From: Gillisella vitis
GTDB taxonomy: Bacteria; Pseudomonadota; Alphaproteobacteria; Rhizobiales; Rhizobiaceae
Assembly: GCF_001541345.2 (NCBI RefSeq)
Contig: NZ_LMVL02000005.1
Location: 124,001 to 188,000, forward strand
Length of the DNA: 64,000 bases
Direction of reading: 5' to 3'
The notes beneath the pieces were generated by a model. It was not told where the DNA came from. It worked only from the letters and a program-made list of their open reading frames with translations, and made no database searches. Numbering within the stretch: position 1 is the first letter of the stretch; every line of letters begins with the position of its first letter. Below are positions 1 through 9,569 of the stretch, piece by piece. A program made the translations under genes and the position numbers.

Positions 1-55
1 AAATCGATGCGCCGATGCCGCGCGTTCCGCCTGTTACCAAAGCGACCCTGCTCAT
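1..55 (-). CDS. phaB: Acetoacetyl-CoA reductase, 5' end only (partial)
   Basis: Only the first 18 codons are inside the window; the gene continues past the left edge. Read on the minus strand from the ATG at 55, they give MSRVALVTGGTRGIGASI, which is the N-terminal Rossmann beta strand and the TGGxxGIG NADPH-binding motif of a short-chain dehydrogenase. A GAGGAG ribosome-binding site lies just upstream (about 63-68). It sits directly downstream of phaA on the same strand, the classical phaAB order, so NADPH-dependent reduction of acetoacetyl-CoA to (R)-3-hydroxybutyryl-CoA for PHB synthesis is the likely role. The SDR family is certain; phaB itself rests on context. Confidence 0.8.
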   Translation of the reverse strand, partial: MSRVALVTGGTRGIGASI

Positions 56-362
56 TCCAGTCTCCTCTCAATAAGTGTTTTCTTGTGTTGCGTCTCTCCG
101 TTACCCCAGGGGGCAAGGAGTGACATCCCCCAATTCAATGGGTGTTTCTGCGAAATACACAGAGAACGCCAGTCACTACGGTTTGACGCCGGAAACATTG
201 AACTGGAATGATGCAGGTAAAATATGGCCGCGCCGGTTGCCGACTTGTTTTATTGTTCTGATCGTCTGGTTGCGATCCGCCGCTGAAGCCAGTTCCGTTT
301 GATTATATCCAGTCGAAAGACCGCGCGGTGATCAGGCGATATTCCTACGGATCAGGGCATCA

Positions 363-388
363 AAGCCCGATGGGGAGCCATCGGGCTT
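363..388 (-). terminator. Hairpin between phaA and phaB
   Basis: A perfect 11-bp inverted repeat (AAGCCCGATGG / CCATCGGGCTT) with a 4-base loop lies just downstream of the phaA stop. On the minus strand it is followed by only a weak T-tract (TTTGAT), so it may act as a partial terminator or as an mRNA-stabilising hairpin. The rest of the 56-402 interval shows no credible gene. Confidence 0.6.
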
Positions 389-402
389 CTGGCTTGATCC
401 GC

Positions 403-1584
403 TCAGAGGCCTTCGATGCACATGGCAACGCCCATGCCACCACCGATGCACAGGGTCGCCAGACCCTTCTTTGCGCCGCGCCGTTTCATTTCAAACAGCA
501 GGGTGTTGAGAATACGGGCACCTGAGGCCCCGACCGGGTGGCCGATGGCAATGGCGCCGCCATTGACATTGACGATCGACGTATCCCAACCAAGGTCCTT
601 GTTGACGGCGCAGGCCTGGGCGGCAAAGGCTTCGTTGGCCTCGACCAGATCGAGATCGTTCACACTCCAGCCAGCCCTTTCAAGCGCCTTGCGGGATGCG
701 GGGATGGGACCGGTGCCCATGATCTTCGGATCGACGCCAGCGGTAGCCCAGGAGGCAATGCGTGCCAAAGGCTGGATGCCGCGACGGACGGCTTCCGCTT
801 CGGTCATCAGCAGGGCGGCGGCGGCTCCGTCATTGATGCCAGATGCATTCCCGGCGGTGACGGTGCCTTCCTTGTCGAAAGCGGGACGCAGCTTGGTCAT
901 GCTGTCCAGGGTTGCACCTGCGCGGATATATTCATCGGCATCGACGATCACATCGCCCTTGCGGCCTGGCACGGTGACCGGGACGATTTCGTCCTTGAAC
1001 CGTCCTGCGGCCTGGGCGGCTTCGGCCTTGTTTTGCGAGGCAACCGCAAAGGCATCCTGCTCGTCGCGGGTCAGCTGCCACTGGCGGGCAACATTTTCGG
1101 CGGTGACACCCATGTGATAGCCGTAAAAGGCATCGGTCAGGCCGTCCTTGATCATGGTGTCGATCATTTTCATGTCGCCCATCTTGGTGCCTGCGCGCAA
1201 ATGGGCGCAGTGGGGGGCAAGCGACATGGATTCTTGCCCGCCTGCGATGATGATCGAGGCGTCGCCGGTGGCGATCTGCTGCATGCCGAGTGCCACGGCG
1301 CGCAGGCCGGAGCCGCAAAGCTGGTTCAGGCCCCAGGCGGTTTTTTCCTGCGGAATGCCAGCCTTCATGGCGGCCTGGCGGGCGGGGTTCTGGCCCTGGC
1401 CGGCCGTCAGGATCTGGCCGAGGATCACTTCGTCGACTTCGGCGGCCTCGATGCCTGCGCGTTCCAGCACGGCCTTGATCGCGGTCGCACCCAGATCATG
1501 TGCGGCAACGTTGGCAAATGCCCCGTTGAAAGAGCCGACTGCCGTTCGAGCCGCGCTGGCAATGACGATGGAAGGCGTAGACAT
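403..1584 (-). CDS. phaA: Acetyl-CoA acetyltransferase (beta-ketothiolase)
   Basis: A 393-residue biosynthetic thiolase that condenses two acetyl-CoA to acetoacetyl-CoA, the first step of PHB synthesis. The nucleophilic cysteine is Cys90 in [10 protein letters not shown]. The C-terminal [10 protein letters not shown] (His) and CIGGGMG (Cys) motifs complete the active site. The ATG at 1584 is preceded by a strong GAGGAG site and gives the usual family length; an in-frame start 15 codons upstream is less likely. It is divergent from phaR and upstream of phaB, so a PHB-responsive repressor bound in the 239-bp intergenic region could control it. No truncation or missing catalytic residue is seen. 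Confidence 0.95.
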   Translation of the reverse strand: MSTPSIVIASAARTAVGSFNGAFANVAAHDLGATAIKAVLERAGIEAAEVDEVILGQILTAGQGQNPARQAAMKAGIPQEKTAWGLNQLCGSGLRAVALGMQQIATGDASIIIAGGQESMSLAPHCAHLRAGTKMGDMKMIDTMIKDGLTDAFYGYHMGVTAENVARQWQLTRDEQDAFAVASQNKAEAAQAAGRFKDEIVPVTVPGRKGDVIVDADEYIRAGATLDSMTKLRPAFDKEGTVTAGNASGINDGAAAALLMTEAEAVRRGIQPLARIASWATAGVDPKIMGTGPIPASRKALERAGWSVNDLDLVEANEAFAAQACAVNKDLGWDTSIVNVNGGAIAIGHPVGASGARILNTLLFEMKRRGAKKGLATLCIGGGMGVAMCIEGL

Positions 1585-1823
1585 GGGTATCTCCTCGATA
1601 GTGTTCTTTGCTGCGGCTGAGACTGTCAAAGCTTCCCCGAGAAGTCAAACTCAAAGCATTGGGAAATTTCAGTCTTTGGTTGCATTTCAGCGGATGGCTA
1701 TCGCTGCTTTCGATAGCGCAATCCCGCGACGCACAAAGAGATTGTCACGCCCGTCGATTTGCGATTACACTTCGCTCTCAGGGAAGAGCAATAATAACGA
1801 CATAAGCCGGGTTAGGAGACACA

Positions 1824-2399
1824 ATGGCCAAGACCGATGGCGAAATCATCATTAAGAAATATGCCAATCGCCGCCTCTACAACACGGGGACCAGTACCTA
1901 TGTGACGCTGGAAGATCTGGCCAAGATGGTAAAAAAGGGTGAGGAGTTCACCGTGCAGGATGCAAAATCCGGCGAGGATATTACCCATTCTGTCCTGACC
2001 CAGATTATTTTCGAGCAGGAAGCCAAGACCACCAATACGTTGCTGCCGATTTCCTTCCTGCGCCAGTTGATCAGCTATTATGGCGATCAGATGCAGATGG
2101 TGGTGCCAAGCTTTCTCGAACATTCGATGAAAGCCTTTACCGAACAGCAATCCCAGATGCGCGACCAGATGACCCGCGCTTTTGGTGAGACACCGCTTGC
2201 CAAGAATTTACAGGCACCGATCCAGCTGATGGAGGAGCAGGTCAAGCGGAATACCGAGATGTTCCATCAGGCCATGCAGATGTTTTCGCCCTTCATGACG
2301 CCGACGCCAGCACGCGAGACGAAGCGGCCGGAAACCAAGGATATCGACGATCTGAAGGAGCAGTTGCGCAATCTGCAAACCAAGCTCGACAAGCTTTGA
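1824..2399 (+). CDS. phaR: Polyhydroxyalkanoate synthesis repressor PhaR
   Basis: A 191-residue protein. The N-terminal section (about residues 7-65, containing IKKYANRRLYNT and VTLEDLA) is the PHB/PHA accumulation regulator DNA-binding domain. It is followed by the repeat domain with FLRQLISYYGDQMQ and a C-terminal coiled coil. PhaR proteins bind PHB and DNA and tune phasin and pha gene expression. An AGGAG site at 1814-1818 fixes the start. The gene is divergent from phaA, the usual rhizobial arrangement, and ends at a strong terminator. Confidence 0.95.
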   Translation: MAKTDGEIIIKKYANRRLYNTGTSTYVTLEDLAKMVKKGEEFTVQDAKSGEDITHSVLTQIIFEQEAKTTNTLLPISFLRQLISYYGDQMQMVVPSFLEHSMKAFTEQQSQMRDQMTRAFGETPLAKNLQAPIQLMEEQVKRNTEMFHQAMQMFSPFMTPTPARETKRPETKDIDDLKEQLRNLQTKLDKL

Positions 2400-2413
2400 T
2401 TGTCCATTGATGC

Positions 2414-2459
2414 AAAAACGGCCACCTTGCTGGGCGTAATCAGCACGGTGGCCGTTTTT
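2414..2459 (+). terminator. Rho-independent terminator of phaR
   Basis: A perfect 13-bp stem (AAAAACGGCCACC / GGTGGCCGTTTTT) starts 15 bases after the phaR stop and ends in a T-run. Confidence 0.9.
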
Positions 2460-2474
2460 GTATAATAGGCAAAG

Positions 2475-2502
2475 AAAAAGGCCGGAAAAACCGGCCTTTT
2501 TT
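2475..2502. terminator. Bidirectional terminator between phaR and rpmF
   Basis: An 11-bp perfect stem (AAAAAGGCCGG / CCGGCCTTTTT) around an A5 loop has T-runs in both orientations. It lies 22 bases beyond the rpmF stop and therefore most likely terminates rpmF on the minus strand. Confidence 0.9.
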
Positions 2503-2524
2503 AATATAATCAGATAGAAAACGC

Positions 2525-2710
2525 TTATGCGCTTTCCTTCGGTGTCAGAACCTGACGACCGCGATACATACCGGTCTTCAGATCGATATGGTGCGGACGG
2601 CGCAGTTCGCCGGAATTCTTGTCTTCGACATAGGTCGGAGCCTTCAGACCGTCGGCAGAACGGCGCATACCGCGCTTGGACGGGCTTGTTTTTCTTTTTG
2701 GTACAGCCAT
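2525..2710 (-). CDS. rpmF: 50S ribosomal protein L32
   Basis: A 61-residue basic protein beginning [18 protein letters not shown], the L32 signature. The usual alphaproteobacterial length supports the start at 2710 over a frame that extends 21 codons further upstream. It has no cysteine pairs, so it is a zinc-free L32. Its terminator is at 2475-2502. The 198 bp up to the next gene hold only a weak small frame (see rejected items). Confidence 0.95.
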   Translation of the reverse strand: MAVPKRKTSPSKRGMRRSADGLKAPTYVEDKNSGELRRPHHIDLKTGMYRGRQVLTPKESA

Positions 2711-2908
2711 TTTAATTACTCCACGTGACGGTCGAAAACCGATGAACCGGCCCTTTTGGAGCCGAACAATCACTCATCCGATCTTCGAATTTGGCGGCCT
2801 TATACATGCCGCCCAGGGGTTTGACCAGTCCCCGGCTGGATTTTTTTGTCATCGTGCGGTCGCAAAACGCCGGTGTTGCCCGGCCTTTGCGGGCATCGGG
2901 CAATCCGT

Positions 2909-3568
2909 TCAGGCCTCGTCCTCCGGCACGATCCAGGGTTCGGCCAGGGCAGCATCGCGCCACTTGATCCAGGCGGAATGGGCCTGCATGCGATCCATAT
3001 AGGCAAGACTAACCGGATCGGCGGTCAGTTGATAGGCCGAAAAACGGTTGACCACAGGTGCATACATGGCATCCGCCGCGCTGAAGGCGCCAAACAGGAA
3101 AGGACCGCCGGAACGGGCCAATTGCTCTCGCCAGATGGTTTCGATGCGGGAGACATCCGCCATCACCGCTGCCTGTGTCTCAGGGCTGAAAGCAAGCGCC
3201 TGTGGCGAGCGGCGGAAGTTCATCGGGCAGGCATTGCGCATCGCCCTGAAGCCAGCCAGCATTTCGAGCGAAATTGCGCGTGCCACGGCCCTGTCCGAGG
3301 AGGCTGATGGCCAGATGTCGGCATTGGGGAAAAGCTCGGCGGCATATTCAATAATGGCCAGCGATTCCCATACCTTCACGTCACCATGCACGAGGACTGG
3401 CACCTGGCCGGTCGGCGATATCGCCTTGATGCCGGGATTGCCGGCTGGAAAATCGAAGCGGATCAGCACCTCTTTGAAGTCGATCCCGGCTGCGGTCAGA
3501 GCGATCCAGGGCCGGAACGACCAGGAGGAATAATTCTTATTGGCAATATAGAGTGTTAGGTCCGTCAT
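2909..3568 (-). CDS. Glutathione S-transferase family protein
   Basis: A 219-residue GST-fold protein. The N-terminal thioredoxin-like domain (about 4-80) carries the NKNYSSWS segment (candidate catalytic Ser14/Ser15), the cis-proline TGQVPVL loop and the WESLAI glutathione-binding segment. The rest is the helical C-terminal domain. AGGAG precedes the ATG at 3568. It lies between mtgA and rpmF on the same strand. Substrate unknown: GSTs of this type are annotated broadly and the sequence does not decide a substrate. Confidence 0.85.
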   Translation of the reverse strand: MTDLTLYIANKNYSSWSFRPWIALTAAGIDFKEVLIRFDFPAGNPGIKAISPTGQVPVLVHGDVKVWESLAIIEYAAELFPNADIWPSASSDRAVARAISLEMLAGFRAMRNACPMNFRRSPQALAFSPETQAAVMADVSRIETIWREQLARSGGPFLFGAFSAADAMYAPVVNRFSAYQLTADPVSLAYMDRMQAHSAWIKWRDAALAEPWIVPEDEA

Positions 3569-3640
3569 CGGTTTTGTCTCCTGAAATGTCCGCAATCCTA
3601 ACCGGCACATACGGCTCAAAGCCAATGCCAAGTTTTGACA

Positions 3641-4432
3641 TCACTTATCAATGCAGCTGATATATGGATCGGCGCCCCGGGCGCGGCGCTCCACCATGGC
3701 GGCAAGCCGCCGCAGACCGGGTCCCGGCTTGCCGGCGTTGCGATCAATGGGATTGGGCAGCGAAACCGCGAGCAGGGCGGCCTGGCGGGCTGAAAGCCGG
3801 GCGGCCGGGATTTTGAAATGGTGGAGTGCTGCGGCCTCTGCACCGTAAATTCCAGGACCCCATTCGGCGATATTGAGGTAAATTTCCATGGTCCGGCGTT
3901 TCGACCAGACTTTGTCGGCGGTCAGTGCCAGGGGAATTTCCATGCCTTTGCGGATAAAGGACCGGCTGTTCCACAAAAACAGGTTTTTCACGGTCTGCAT
4001 GGTAATGGTGCTGGCGCCGCGGGTTTCTTCGCCGTCCAGCGCATCGTCGATTACGGAGCGCATCTGCACCCAGTCGACGCCGCTATGGCTACAGAATTGC
4101 CCATCTTCCGACATCATCACCGCGCGGACCAGATTGGGCGATATCCGTTCCAGCGGCACCCATTGCCGGTCATAACCGCGAAACAGAACGAGATCGGCCA
4201 GCATCAAGGTGGAAGGCGGATGAATGAAGGGCAGCAGATAGAGCGCCATCAGCGCGAAAGGCAAAAGGGCAACAGCAAGCAGTGCCTTGGCTATTCGATG
4301 CAGCACCAGCCGCCAGTCTCCTTTTTCGCCCTCCTGGTCGAGGTGCTCGTCTTGTCCGGGCACAGTCGCGTCCAGAGGATCGATAGCATCAGGTGCGTTG
4401 TCCGTCGTCAATCCTATCACCTGCCCCGACAC
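3641..4432 (-). CDS. mtgA: Monofunctional biosynthetic peptidoglycan transglycosylase
   Basis: A 263-residue family GT51 enzyme that polymerises lipid II glycan strands at the inner membrane. A cytoplasmic tail of about 44 residues precedes one transmembrane segment (about 45-67). The catalytic motif [10 protein letters not shown] places the key glutamate at residue 109. The downstream GASTITMQ and RKGMEIPLA motifs are also present. No transpeptidase domain follows, which makes it monofunctional. It is divergent from ispA. Confidence 0.93.
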   Translation of the reverse strand: MSGQVIGLTTDNAPDAIDPLDATVPGQDEHLDQEGEKGDWRLVLHRIAKALLAVALLPFALMALYLLPFIHPPSTLMLADLVLFRGYDRQWVPLERISPNLVRAVMMSEDGQFCSHSGVDWVQMRSVIDDALDGEETRGASTITMQTVKNLFLWNSRSFIRKGMEIPLALTADKVWSKRRTMEIYLNIAEWGPGIYGAEAAALHHFKIPAARLSARQAALLAVSLPNPIDRNAGKPGPGLRRLAAMVERRARGADPYISCIDK

Positions 4433-4593
4433 TGCTTGATTTGCGCCCTTGTTTCTTAGCCGTGAATAAGGCTAAGCGCCAGACCATGGCCCTTTGGCGG
4501 GCTGATACCCCACAGATAGTCCCCAATACTCATTGTATCTTGCACCTTCTGAAGGCGCATGGCAAAGAGCAGCCGGCAAACCTGAGGCATGCG

Positions 4594-5490
4594 ATGTTTG
4601 ACGATCATCTCCGCGATACAGCCACGCGCGTCCAGGCGCTGCTGACCGAGCTTTTGCAGCCCGCATCCCAATCGGAAGAAATCGCCAGACCCGGCCAGCT
4701 TTTGGCGGCCATGCGCCATGCCGTGCTGAATGGCGGCAAGCGGCTGCGGCCATTTCTGGTGGTGGAAAGCGCCCGGCTGTTTCGTGGTGAGGACGATGCC
4801 GCCCTGCGGGTTGGTGCTGCGCTCGAATGCCTGCATTGCTACTCTCTCGTGCATGATGACTTGCCCGCCATGGATGACGACGATCTGCGCCGTGGCCAGC
4901 CAACCGTGCATATCGCCTTTGACGAGGCGACGGCCATTCTGGCTGGTGACAGTCTGCTGACCTTTGCCTTTGAGATCATTGCCGCACCACGAACCACACT
5001 TCCCGACGCTGCCAAGACCGCGCTTGTTCTGGCGCTGGCGCGGGCTGCCGGGCTTGGTGGCATGGCGGGCGGTCAGGCGCTGGATCTGGCTGCGGAGAAA
5101 CACGCTCCGGATGAGGCTGGCATCGTCACATTGCAGGCTATGAAAACCGGCGCTCTACTGCGCTTTGCCTGCGAGGCTGGGCCAGTAATTGCCGGAGCCT
5201 CGGACGAGGACCGGCAGCGGTTGCGCCAGTTCGGCGAGTTGATCGGCCGGGCCTTCCAGCTTGCCGATGATCTCCTTGATTTGACCGCCGACGCTGCCAC
5301 TATGGGCAAGGCGACGGGCAAGGATGCCGGGCGCGGCAAGGGGACATTGGTCGGCCTGAAGGGCCAGGCCTGGGCGGAAACCGAGCTGGACCGGCTGGTC
5401 GATCAGGCGGTCGCGTTGCTGTCTCCCTATGGTGAACGCGCCGCAGTGTTGATGGCGGCCGCCCGTTTTGTCGCCAATCGCAAGAATTGA
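4594..5490 (+). CDS. ispA: Farnesyl (geranyl) diphosphate synthase
   Basis: A 298-residue short-chain trans-prenyltransferase. The first aspartate-rich motif DDLPAMDDD is at about 88-96, and the second, DDLLD, at 225-229. GGKRLRP near residue 47 binds isopentenyl diphosphate. The frame is open 67 codons further upstream, but the ATG at 4594 has GAGG six bases before it and gives the normal family length. It produces FPP for quinone and undecaprenyl synthesis and joins ispG (7065-8336) in isoprenoid supply, although the two are not one operon. Confidence 0.9.
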   Translation: MFDDHLRDTATRVQALLTELLQPASQSEEIARPGQLLAAMRHAVLNGGKRLRPFLVVESARLFRGEDDAALRVGAALECLHCYSLVHDDLPAMDDDDLRRGQPTVHIAFDEATAILAGDSLLTFAFEIIAAPRTTLPDAAKTALVLALARAAGLGGMAGGQALDLAAEKHAPDEAGIVTLQAMKTGALLRFACEAGPVIAGASDEDRQRLRQFGELIGRAFQLADDLLDLTADAATMGKATGKDAGRGKGTLVGLKGQAWAETELDRLVDQAVALLSPYGERAAVLMAAARFVANRKN

Positions 5491-5578
5491 ATTGCCACTG
5501 TGACAGGTTTTCAGGTGCGGACTCTGCTTTGATGTTTTAGGGCTCAGTGACCGTTATTCTCTCCTGAAAGCGCCTGAC

Positions 5579-6217
5579 ATGATTGTCGATCATTTTGCGC
5601 AGTTTTTCTCCGCCTATCTCGTCTATCTGGTGGCGGTGATCAGCCCCGGCCCGGCGAATATGGCGATTATCTCGACGGCCATATCGCAAGGGCGCAAGGC
5701 TGGTCTGGTGATTGCGCTTGGCATATTTGCAGGTTCTTTTACCTGGGCCATGGCGGCATCCTTTGGCCTTGCCGCCTTGCTGCATCATTATGGCCAGGCC
5801 CTTATTCTGCTGAAAATCGCAGGCGGGCTTTATCTTTTCTATCTCGCCATCAAGGCGGGACTGTCTGCCTTGCGAAAACAACAGCCTGCCAGGGAGCAGG
5901 TCGAGCCGGTCAAGCGGGACCGTTATGGTGCTATCTTTCTGCGCGGCTATCTCATTCACTTGACCAATCCGAAAGCGATTTTCGGCTGGCTGGCGATTAT
6001 TTCGCTGGGCGTGCCAGTGGATGCCTCACTGGGGTCCGTGGTGCTCGTGGTCGGTGGATGTCTGGTGACCGGGTTTTCAGTCTTCTGCGGCTATGCTCTG
6101 GTGTTTTCGACCGCCCGGGCCGTGCATGTCTACAGGGCCAGCAGGCGCTATGTGGATGGCGTTCTGGCGCTTCTGTTCGGCGCGGCGGGCGTGAAAATGC
6201 TGACGACCAGCTTGTGA
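5579..6217 (+). CDS. LysE family amino-acid exporter
   Basis: A 212-residue inner-membrane protein with about six hydrophobic segments. The LysE/RhtB signature VISPGPANMAII is near the N-terminus, and LIHLTNPKAIFGW lies in the middle. These exporters remove amino acids or homoserine (lactone)-like compounds; the exact substrate cannot be read from sequence. It starts 88 bp after ispA and ends at a strong terminator. Confidence 0.9.
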   Translation: MIVDHFAQFFSAYLVYLVAVISPGPANMAIISTAISQGRKAGLVIALGIFAGSFTWAMAASFGLAALLHHYGQALILLKIAGGLYLFYLAIKAGLSALRKQQPAREQVEPVKRDRYGAIFLRGYLIHLTNPKAIFGWLAIISLGVPVDASLGSVVLVVGGCLVTGFSVFCGYALVFSTARAVHVYRASRRYVDGVLALLFGAAGVKMLTTSL

Positions 6218-6232
6218 CAACTAGCTTGTAAT

Positions 6233-6260
6233 AAGAAAGCCGCCTTTCGGCGGCTTTCTT
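6233..6260. terminator. Terminator between the LysE gene and the OmpA-like gene
   Basis: A perfect 12-bp stem (AAGAAAGCCGCC / GGCGGCTTTCTT) with a 4-base loop starts 16 bases after the LysE-family stop. The convergent OmpA-like gene ends at 6293, so the hairpin may serve both. Confidence 0.85.
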
Positions 6261-6292
6261 TGTCTTTGAATGGGCTGCAGCCTTGGCTGAGA

Positions 6293-6958
6293 TCAATTGT
6301 CCTTGAGCGGCGAAATCGCCACTTCGACGCGACGGTTCTGGGCGCGGCCTTGTGGCGTGGCGTTGGTGGCAATCGGCTGGCTGGGGCCAAAGCCCATGGC
6401 CGACATGCGGCGCGGATCGACGCCCTGCGAGCCGAGATAGTTCAGCACCGATTCGGCGCGGCGCTGCGACAGATCCTGGTTATGCTGCAAGCCGCCGGTC
6501 GAGTCGGTATGGCCGTTGACATCGACCAGGGTGCGGTTGAACTTCTTCAGCACGATCGCCACTGAATTCAGCGTTGGGTAGAATGGCGGCAACACCTGGT
6601 CCTGATCGGTCGGGAAAGTGATGTTGGACGGCATGTTGAGGATGATCCGGTCTCCCTGACGGGTGACGGACACGCCGGTGCCCTGAAGCTGGGCGCGCAG
6701 TTCTGCTTCCTGATTGTCCATATAGCTGCCAATGGCACCGCCTGCCAGCGCGCCGATGCCCGCGCCGATCAGGGCGGCATTGCGCTTGCCATGACCGCCG
6801 CCGCCGACCGCCAGGCCGCCGAGTGCGCCGAGGCCTGCGCCAATCATCGCGCCACCGGCGGTGTTCGACATTTTCTGTTCACCCGTATAGGGATCGGTGG
6901 TGGTGCACGCACTCAAATAGGTGGCAGTCAGGGCAAGAAGGACGAATTTCTTCAGCAT
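6293..6958 (-). CDS. OmpA-family lipoprotein with glycine zipper
   Basis: A 221-residue envelope protein. The lipoprotein signal MLKKFVLLALTATYLSAC places the lipidated cysteine at residue 18. A glycine-zipper stretch follows (about 30-80, repeated GAGLGALGG-type segments). The C-terminal OmpA peptidoglycan-binding domain contains NGHTDSTG and NRRVEV. This architecture (YiaD/Pal-like) tethers the outer membrane to peptidoglycan. An alternative ATG at 6982 has a better AGGA site and would add eight residues before the signal. Confidence 0.88.
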   Translation of the reverse strand: MLKKFVLLALTATYLSACTTTDPYTGEQKMSNTAGGAMIGAGLGALGGLAVGGGGHGKRNAALIGAGIGALAGGAIGSYMDNQEAELRAQLQGTGVSVTRQGDRIILNMPSNITFPTDQDQVLPPFYPTLNSVAIVLKKFNRTLVDVNGHTDSTGGLQHNQDLSQRRAESVLNYLGSQGVDPRRMSAMGFGPSQPIATNATPQGRAQNRRVEVAISPLKDN

Positions 6959-7064
6959 CGGGATAGGGCTCCGTAGGTTCATTTCATCCTGAACATAGCA
7001 ATTGCGGCAATATGAAGAAAACATGCCACCTGCTACAGAACTGCTTGCTGACAGAACGGCTCTC

Positions 7065-8336
7065 TTACTCCGCTGCCGACCGCTGACCGTAGCGTTTTTC
7101 GATATAGTCAATCACCAGAGCTTCGAAATCCTCGGCGATTTTCGGACCACGCAAGGTCAATGCCTTCTCACCGTCGATAAACACCGGTGCCGCCGGGTTT
7201 TCGCCGGTGCCGGGCAGGGAAATGCCGATATCGGCATGCTTGCTTTCTCCCGGGCCATTGACGATGCAGCCCATGACCGCGACATTCAGCCCTTCAACAC
7301 CAGGATATTTTTCCCGCCAGACCGGCATGTTCTTGCGGATATCGCTCTGGATCTTCTGCGCCAGCTCCTGGAACACCGTAGACGTGGTGCGCCCGCAGCC
7401 CGGACAGGCCGCAACCACGGGGATGAACTGGCGAAAGCCCATGACCTGCAATAGTTCCTGTGCCACCTGCACTTCGCGGGTCCGGTCGCCATTTGGCTCC
7501 GGCGTCAGCGAAACGCGGATGGTGTCGCCGATTCCCTGTTGCAGCACATAGCCCATGGCCGCCGATGAGGCGACAATGCCTTTCGAGCCCATGCCCGCTT
7601 CCGTCAGGCCCAGATGCAGCGCATGGTCGGAGCGAGACGCCAGCATGGAATAGACGGCGATCAGGTCCTGAACCTGGCTGACCTTGGCCGACAGGATGAT
7701 GCGGTTGCGCGAAAGCCCGATCTCTTCGGCCAGTTCGGCAGACAGAAGCGCCGATTGGCAGATCGCTTCACGGGTCACCTGCCGGGCCGAGAGCGGAAAG
7801 CCCTTGGCCTGGTTCTCATCCATCAACTGGGTCAGCAGTTCCTGGTCGAGCGAGCCCCAGTTGACGCCGATCCGCACCGGCTTGTCATAGCGGATCGCCA
7901 TCTCAATGATATCGGCAAACTGCTTGTCCTTCTTGTCCTTGAAGCCGACATTACCCGGATTGATCCGGTATTTGGCCAGCGCCTCGGCACAGGCGGGATG
8001 ATCGGCCAGAAGCTTGTGGCCGATATAGTGAAAGTCGCCGATCAGGGGTACATCAAGGCCGAGCCGCTCCAGACGGTCGCGGATTTTCGGCACAGCCGCC
8101 GCACTCTCGTCGCGATCGACGGTGATACGGACGACTTCTGATCCGGCTTTATGCAGGGCTGCGACCTGCGCCACCGTGCCGTCAATATCGGCTGTGTCCG
8201 TATTGGTCATCGACTGGACGACGACAGGCGCGCCGCCGCCAACAATGACGCCGCCGACATCGACGGCCACGGATGCGCGGCGTGGTTTCGGATCAAAATC
8301 GTCGGCTGGGTTTTCGGCTGGCGCCATGGTTGTCAT
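7065..8336 (-). CDS. ispG: 4-hydroxy-3-methylbut-2-enyl diphosphate synthase
   Basis: A 423-residue GcpE/IspG enzyme of the MEP isoprenoid pathway, converting MEcPP to HMBPP with a [4Fe-4S] cluster. The family N-terminus [13 protein letters not shown] is present. The cluster ligands are the CPGC pair and the later [10 protein letters not shown] cysteine. The start at 8336 has no clear Shine-Dalgarno sequence, and the ATG three codons later (8327) is equally possible. Confidence 0.95.
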   Translation of the reverse strand: MTTMAPAENPADDFDPKPRRASVAVDVGGVIVGGGAPVVVQSMTNTDTADIDGTVAQVAALHKAGSEVVRITVDRDESAAAVPKIRDRLERLGLDVPLIGDFHYIGHKLLADHPACAEALAKYRINPGNVGFKDKKDKQFADIIEMAIRYDKPVRIGVNWGSLDQELLTQLMDENQAKGFPLSARQVTREAICQSALLSAELAEEIGLSRNRIILSAKVSQVQDLIAVYSMLASRSDHALHLGLTEAGMGSKGIVASSAAMGYVLQQGIGDTIRVSLTPEPNGDRTREVQVAQELLQVMGFRQFIPVVAACPGCGRTTSTVFQELAQKIQSDIRKNMPVWREKYPGVEGLNVAVMGCIVNGPGESKHADIGISLPGTGENPAAPVFIDGEKALTLRGPKIAEDFEALVIDYIEKRYGQRSAAE

Positions 8337-8414
8337 CCCGATCTTGCGGATAATTCGCTTTCAGGTGGATCAATCATGGTCGCTTGTCAACATCGTGACA
8401 GCGGCGCGTGTCGA

Positions 8415-9569
8415 TCAAACTTTGGGCCGGTCGGCATGTCGGGCAAGGCCTGAGAGCAGCAAGGCGACCAGGATGAGCACTGGAAGCACGCGAAACACCA
8501 GGGCTAGCGACGTATGTTCGGCGACGAAACCGATCAGCGAGGGCGCCACCAGAATACCCGAATAGCCCATGGCGCTGACCACTGACAGGCCGACGCCCGG
8601 CGCCATGCCCGGCAGATTGCCAGCGGCGGAAAAGGCGATGGGGACCAGGTTGGAAATGCCGATGCCCATGATGGCAAAGCCGATGACGGCGGTCCATGGC
8701 TCAGCAGCAAAACCAGCAATGGCCGTGCCGATCATGGCAATCACAGCGCAGACCCGCATGGTTGTCACCGCCCCCAGCCTGTCGCGGACGATGTCGCCGG
8801 CAAAGCGCATGATCGCCATGGTCAAGGAGAAGCCCGCATAGGCATAGCTTGAGGTGGCAATGGAGCCGCCCAGTTCATTGCGCAGATAAAAAGCACCCCA
8901 GTCGAGCACGGCCCCTTCCGGGATCATGCAAAACAGCGCGACGATGCCGAGAAGCCAGGGCAGGGGCGTCATCGGCAGGCGCGCCTTGCGGTGCTCGGCA
9001 TCGGGATGGGGCTGGTCGCGAAGGGTGATCGGCCAGGCGGCAAGCAGCATAAGGGCGGCGAGGACTGTGGCGACAAGGCTATGTACTGTCGATCCGGCCA
9101 TGGCCAGCAGCGGCCCGCCAATGCTGGCGCCAATCAACCCGCCGAGGCTCCAGAAGGCATGGCAGGACGACATGATCGAGCGCCCCATCTGTTTTTCGGT
9201 TTCCACGGCATTGGCATTCATCGCCACATCCATGGCACCCATGAAGCCGCCGAACAGGAAAATCGCCAGGGCCGCCAGGGGAACATTGGGGGCAAGCGTC
9301 AACAGCAGCAGGGTCGGCAGGAAAATCAGCGCGCAGGCCAGTGTGACCCGGCGCGAGCCGAAACGGGCGATCTGGGCGCCAGCCACCGGCATGCAGGCGA
9401 GCGAGCCAAGCCCCAGACCGAGGATCATCAGACCGAGCTGTGCTTCGCTCAGGTCGAGATTTCGGGCAAATTCAGGGACTTTGGGCGCCCAGGAGCCGAT
9501 GATGAACCCGTTCATCAGGAACAGAAGTGAAACGGCCAGACGTTCCCTGGTGAAAAATCTTTGCTGCAT
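8415..9569 (-). CDS. MFS transporter
   Basis: A 384-residue permease with about twelve predicted membrane segments and a FGSRRVT loop matching the conserved MFS cytoplasmic 2-3 loop. It resembles the fucose/YbjJ-like MFS branch (GFIIGSWAPKVPEF near the start), but the substrate is unknown. GGAGG nine bases upstream supports the ATG at 9569 over an ATG 26 codons upstream. It is divergent from the PKS gene across 529 bp and could export the cluster product, but nothing in the sequence shows that. Confidence 0.85.
   Translation of the reverse strand: MQQRFFTRERLAVSLLFLMNGFIIGSWAPKVPEFARNLDLSEAQLGLMILGLGLGSLACMPVAGAQIARFGSRRVTLACALIFLPTLLLLTLAPNVPLAALAIFLFGGFMGAMDVAMNANAVETEKQMGRSIMSSCHAFWSLGGLIGASIGGPLLAMAGSTVHSLVATVLAALMLLAAWPITLRDQPHPDAEHRKARLPMTPLPWLLGIVALFCMIPEGAVLDWGAFYLRNELGGSIATSSYAYAGFSLTMAIMRFAGDIVRDRLGAVTTMRVCAVIAMIGTAIAGFAAEPWTAVIGFAIMGIGISNLVPIAFSAAGNLPGMAPGVGLSVVSAMGYSGILVAPSLIGFVAEHTSLALVFRVLPVLILVALLLSGLARHADRPKV

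Noticed and set aside
538-1620. Plus-strand frame of 360 codons opposite phaA
   Set aside because: phaA has all thiolase active-site motifs and a strong ribosome-binding site; the opposite frame has neither.
2712-2852. Small minus-strand frame starting MTKKSSRGLVKPLGGMYKAA, between rpmF and the GST gene
   Set aside because: The peptide looks plausibly protein-like, but there is no Shine-Dalgarno sequence at 2852 and no family is recognised, so it was not listed as a gene. Conservation in relatives could revive it.
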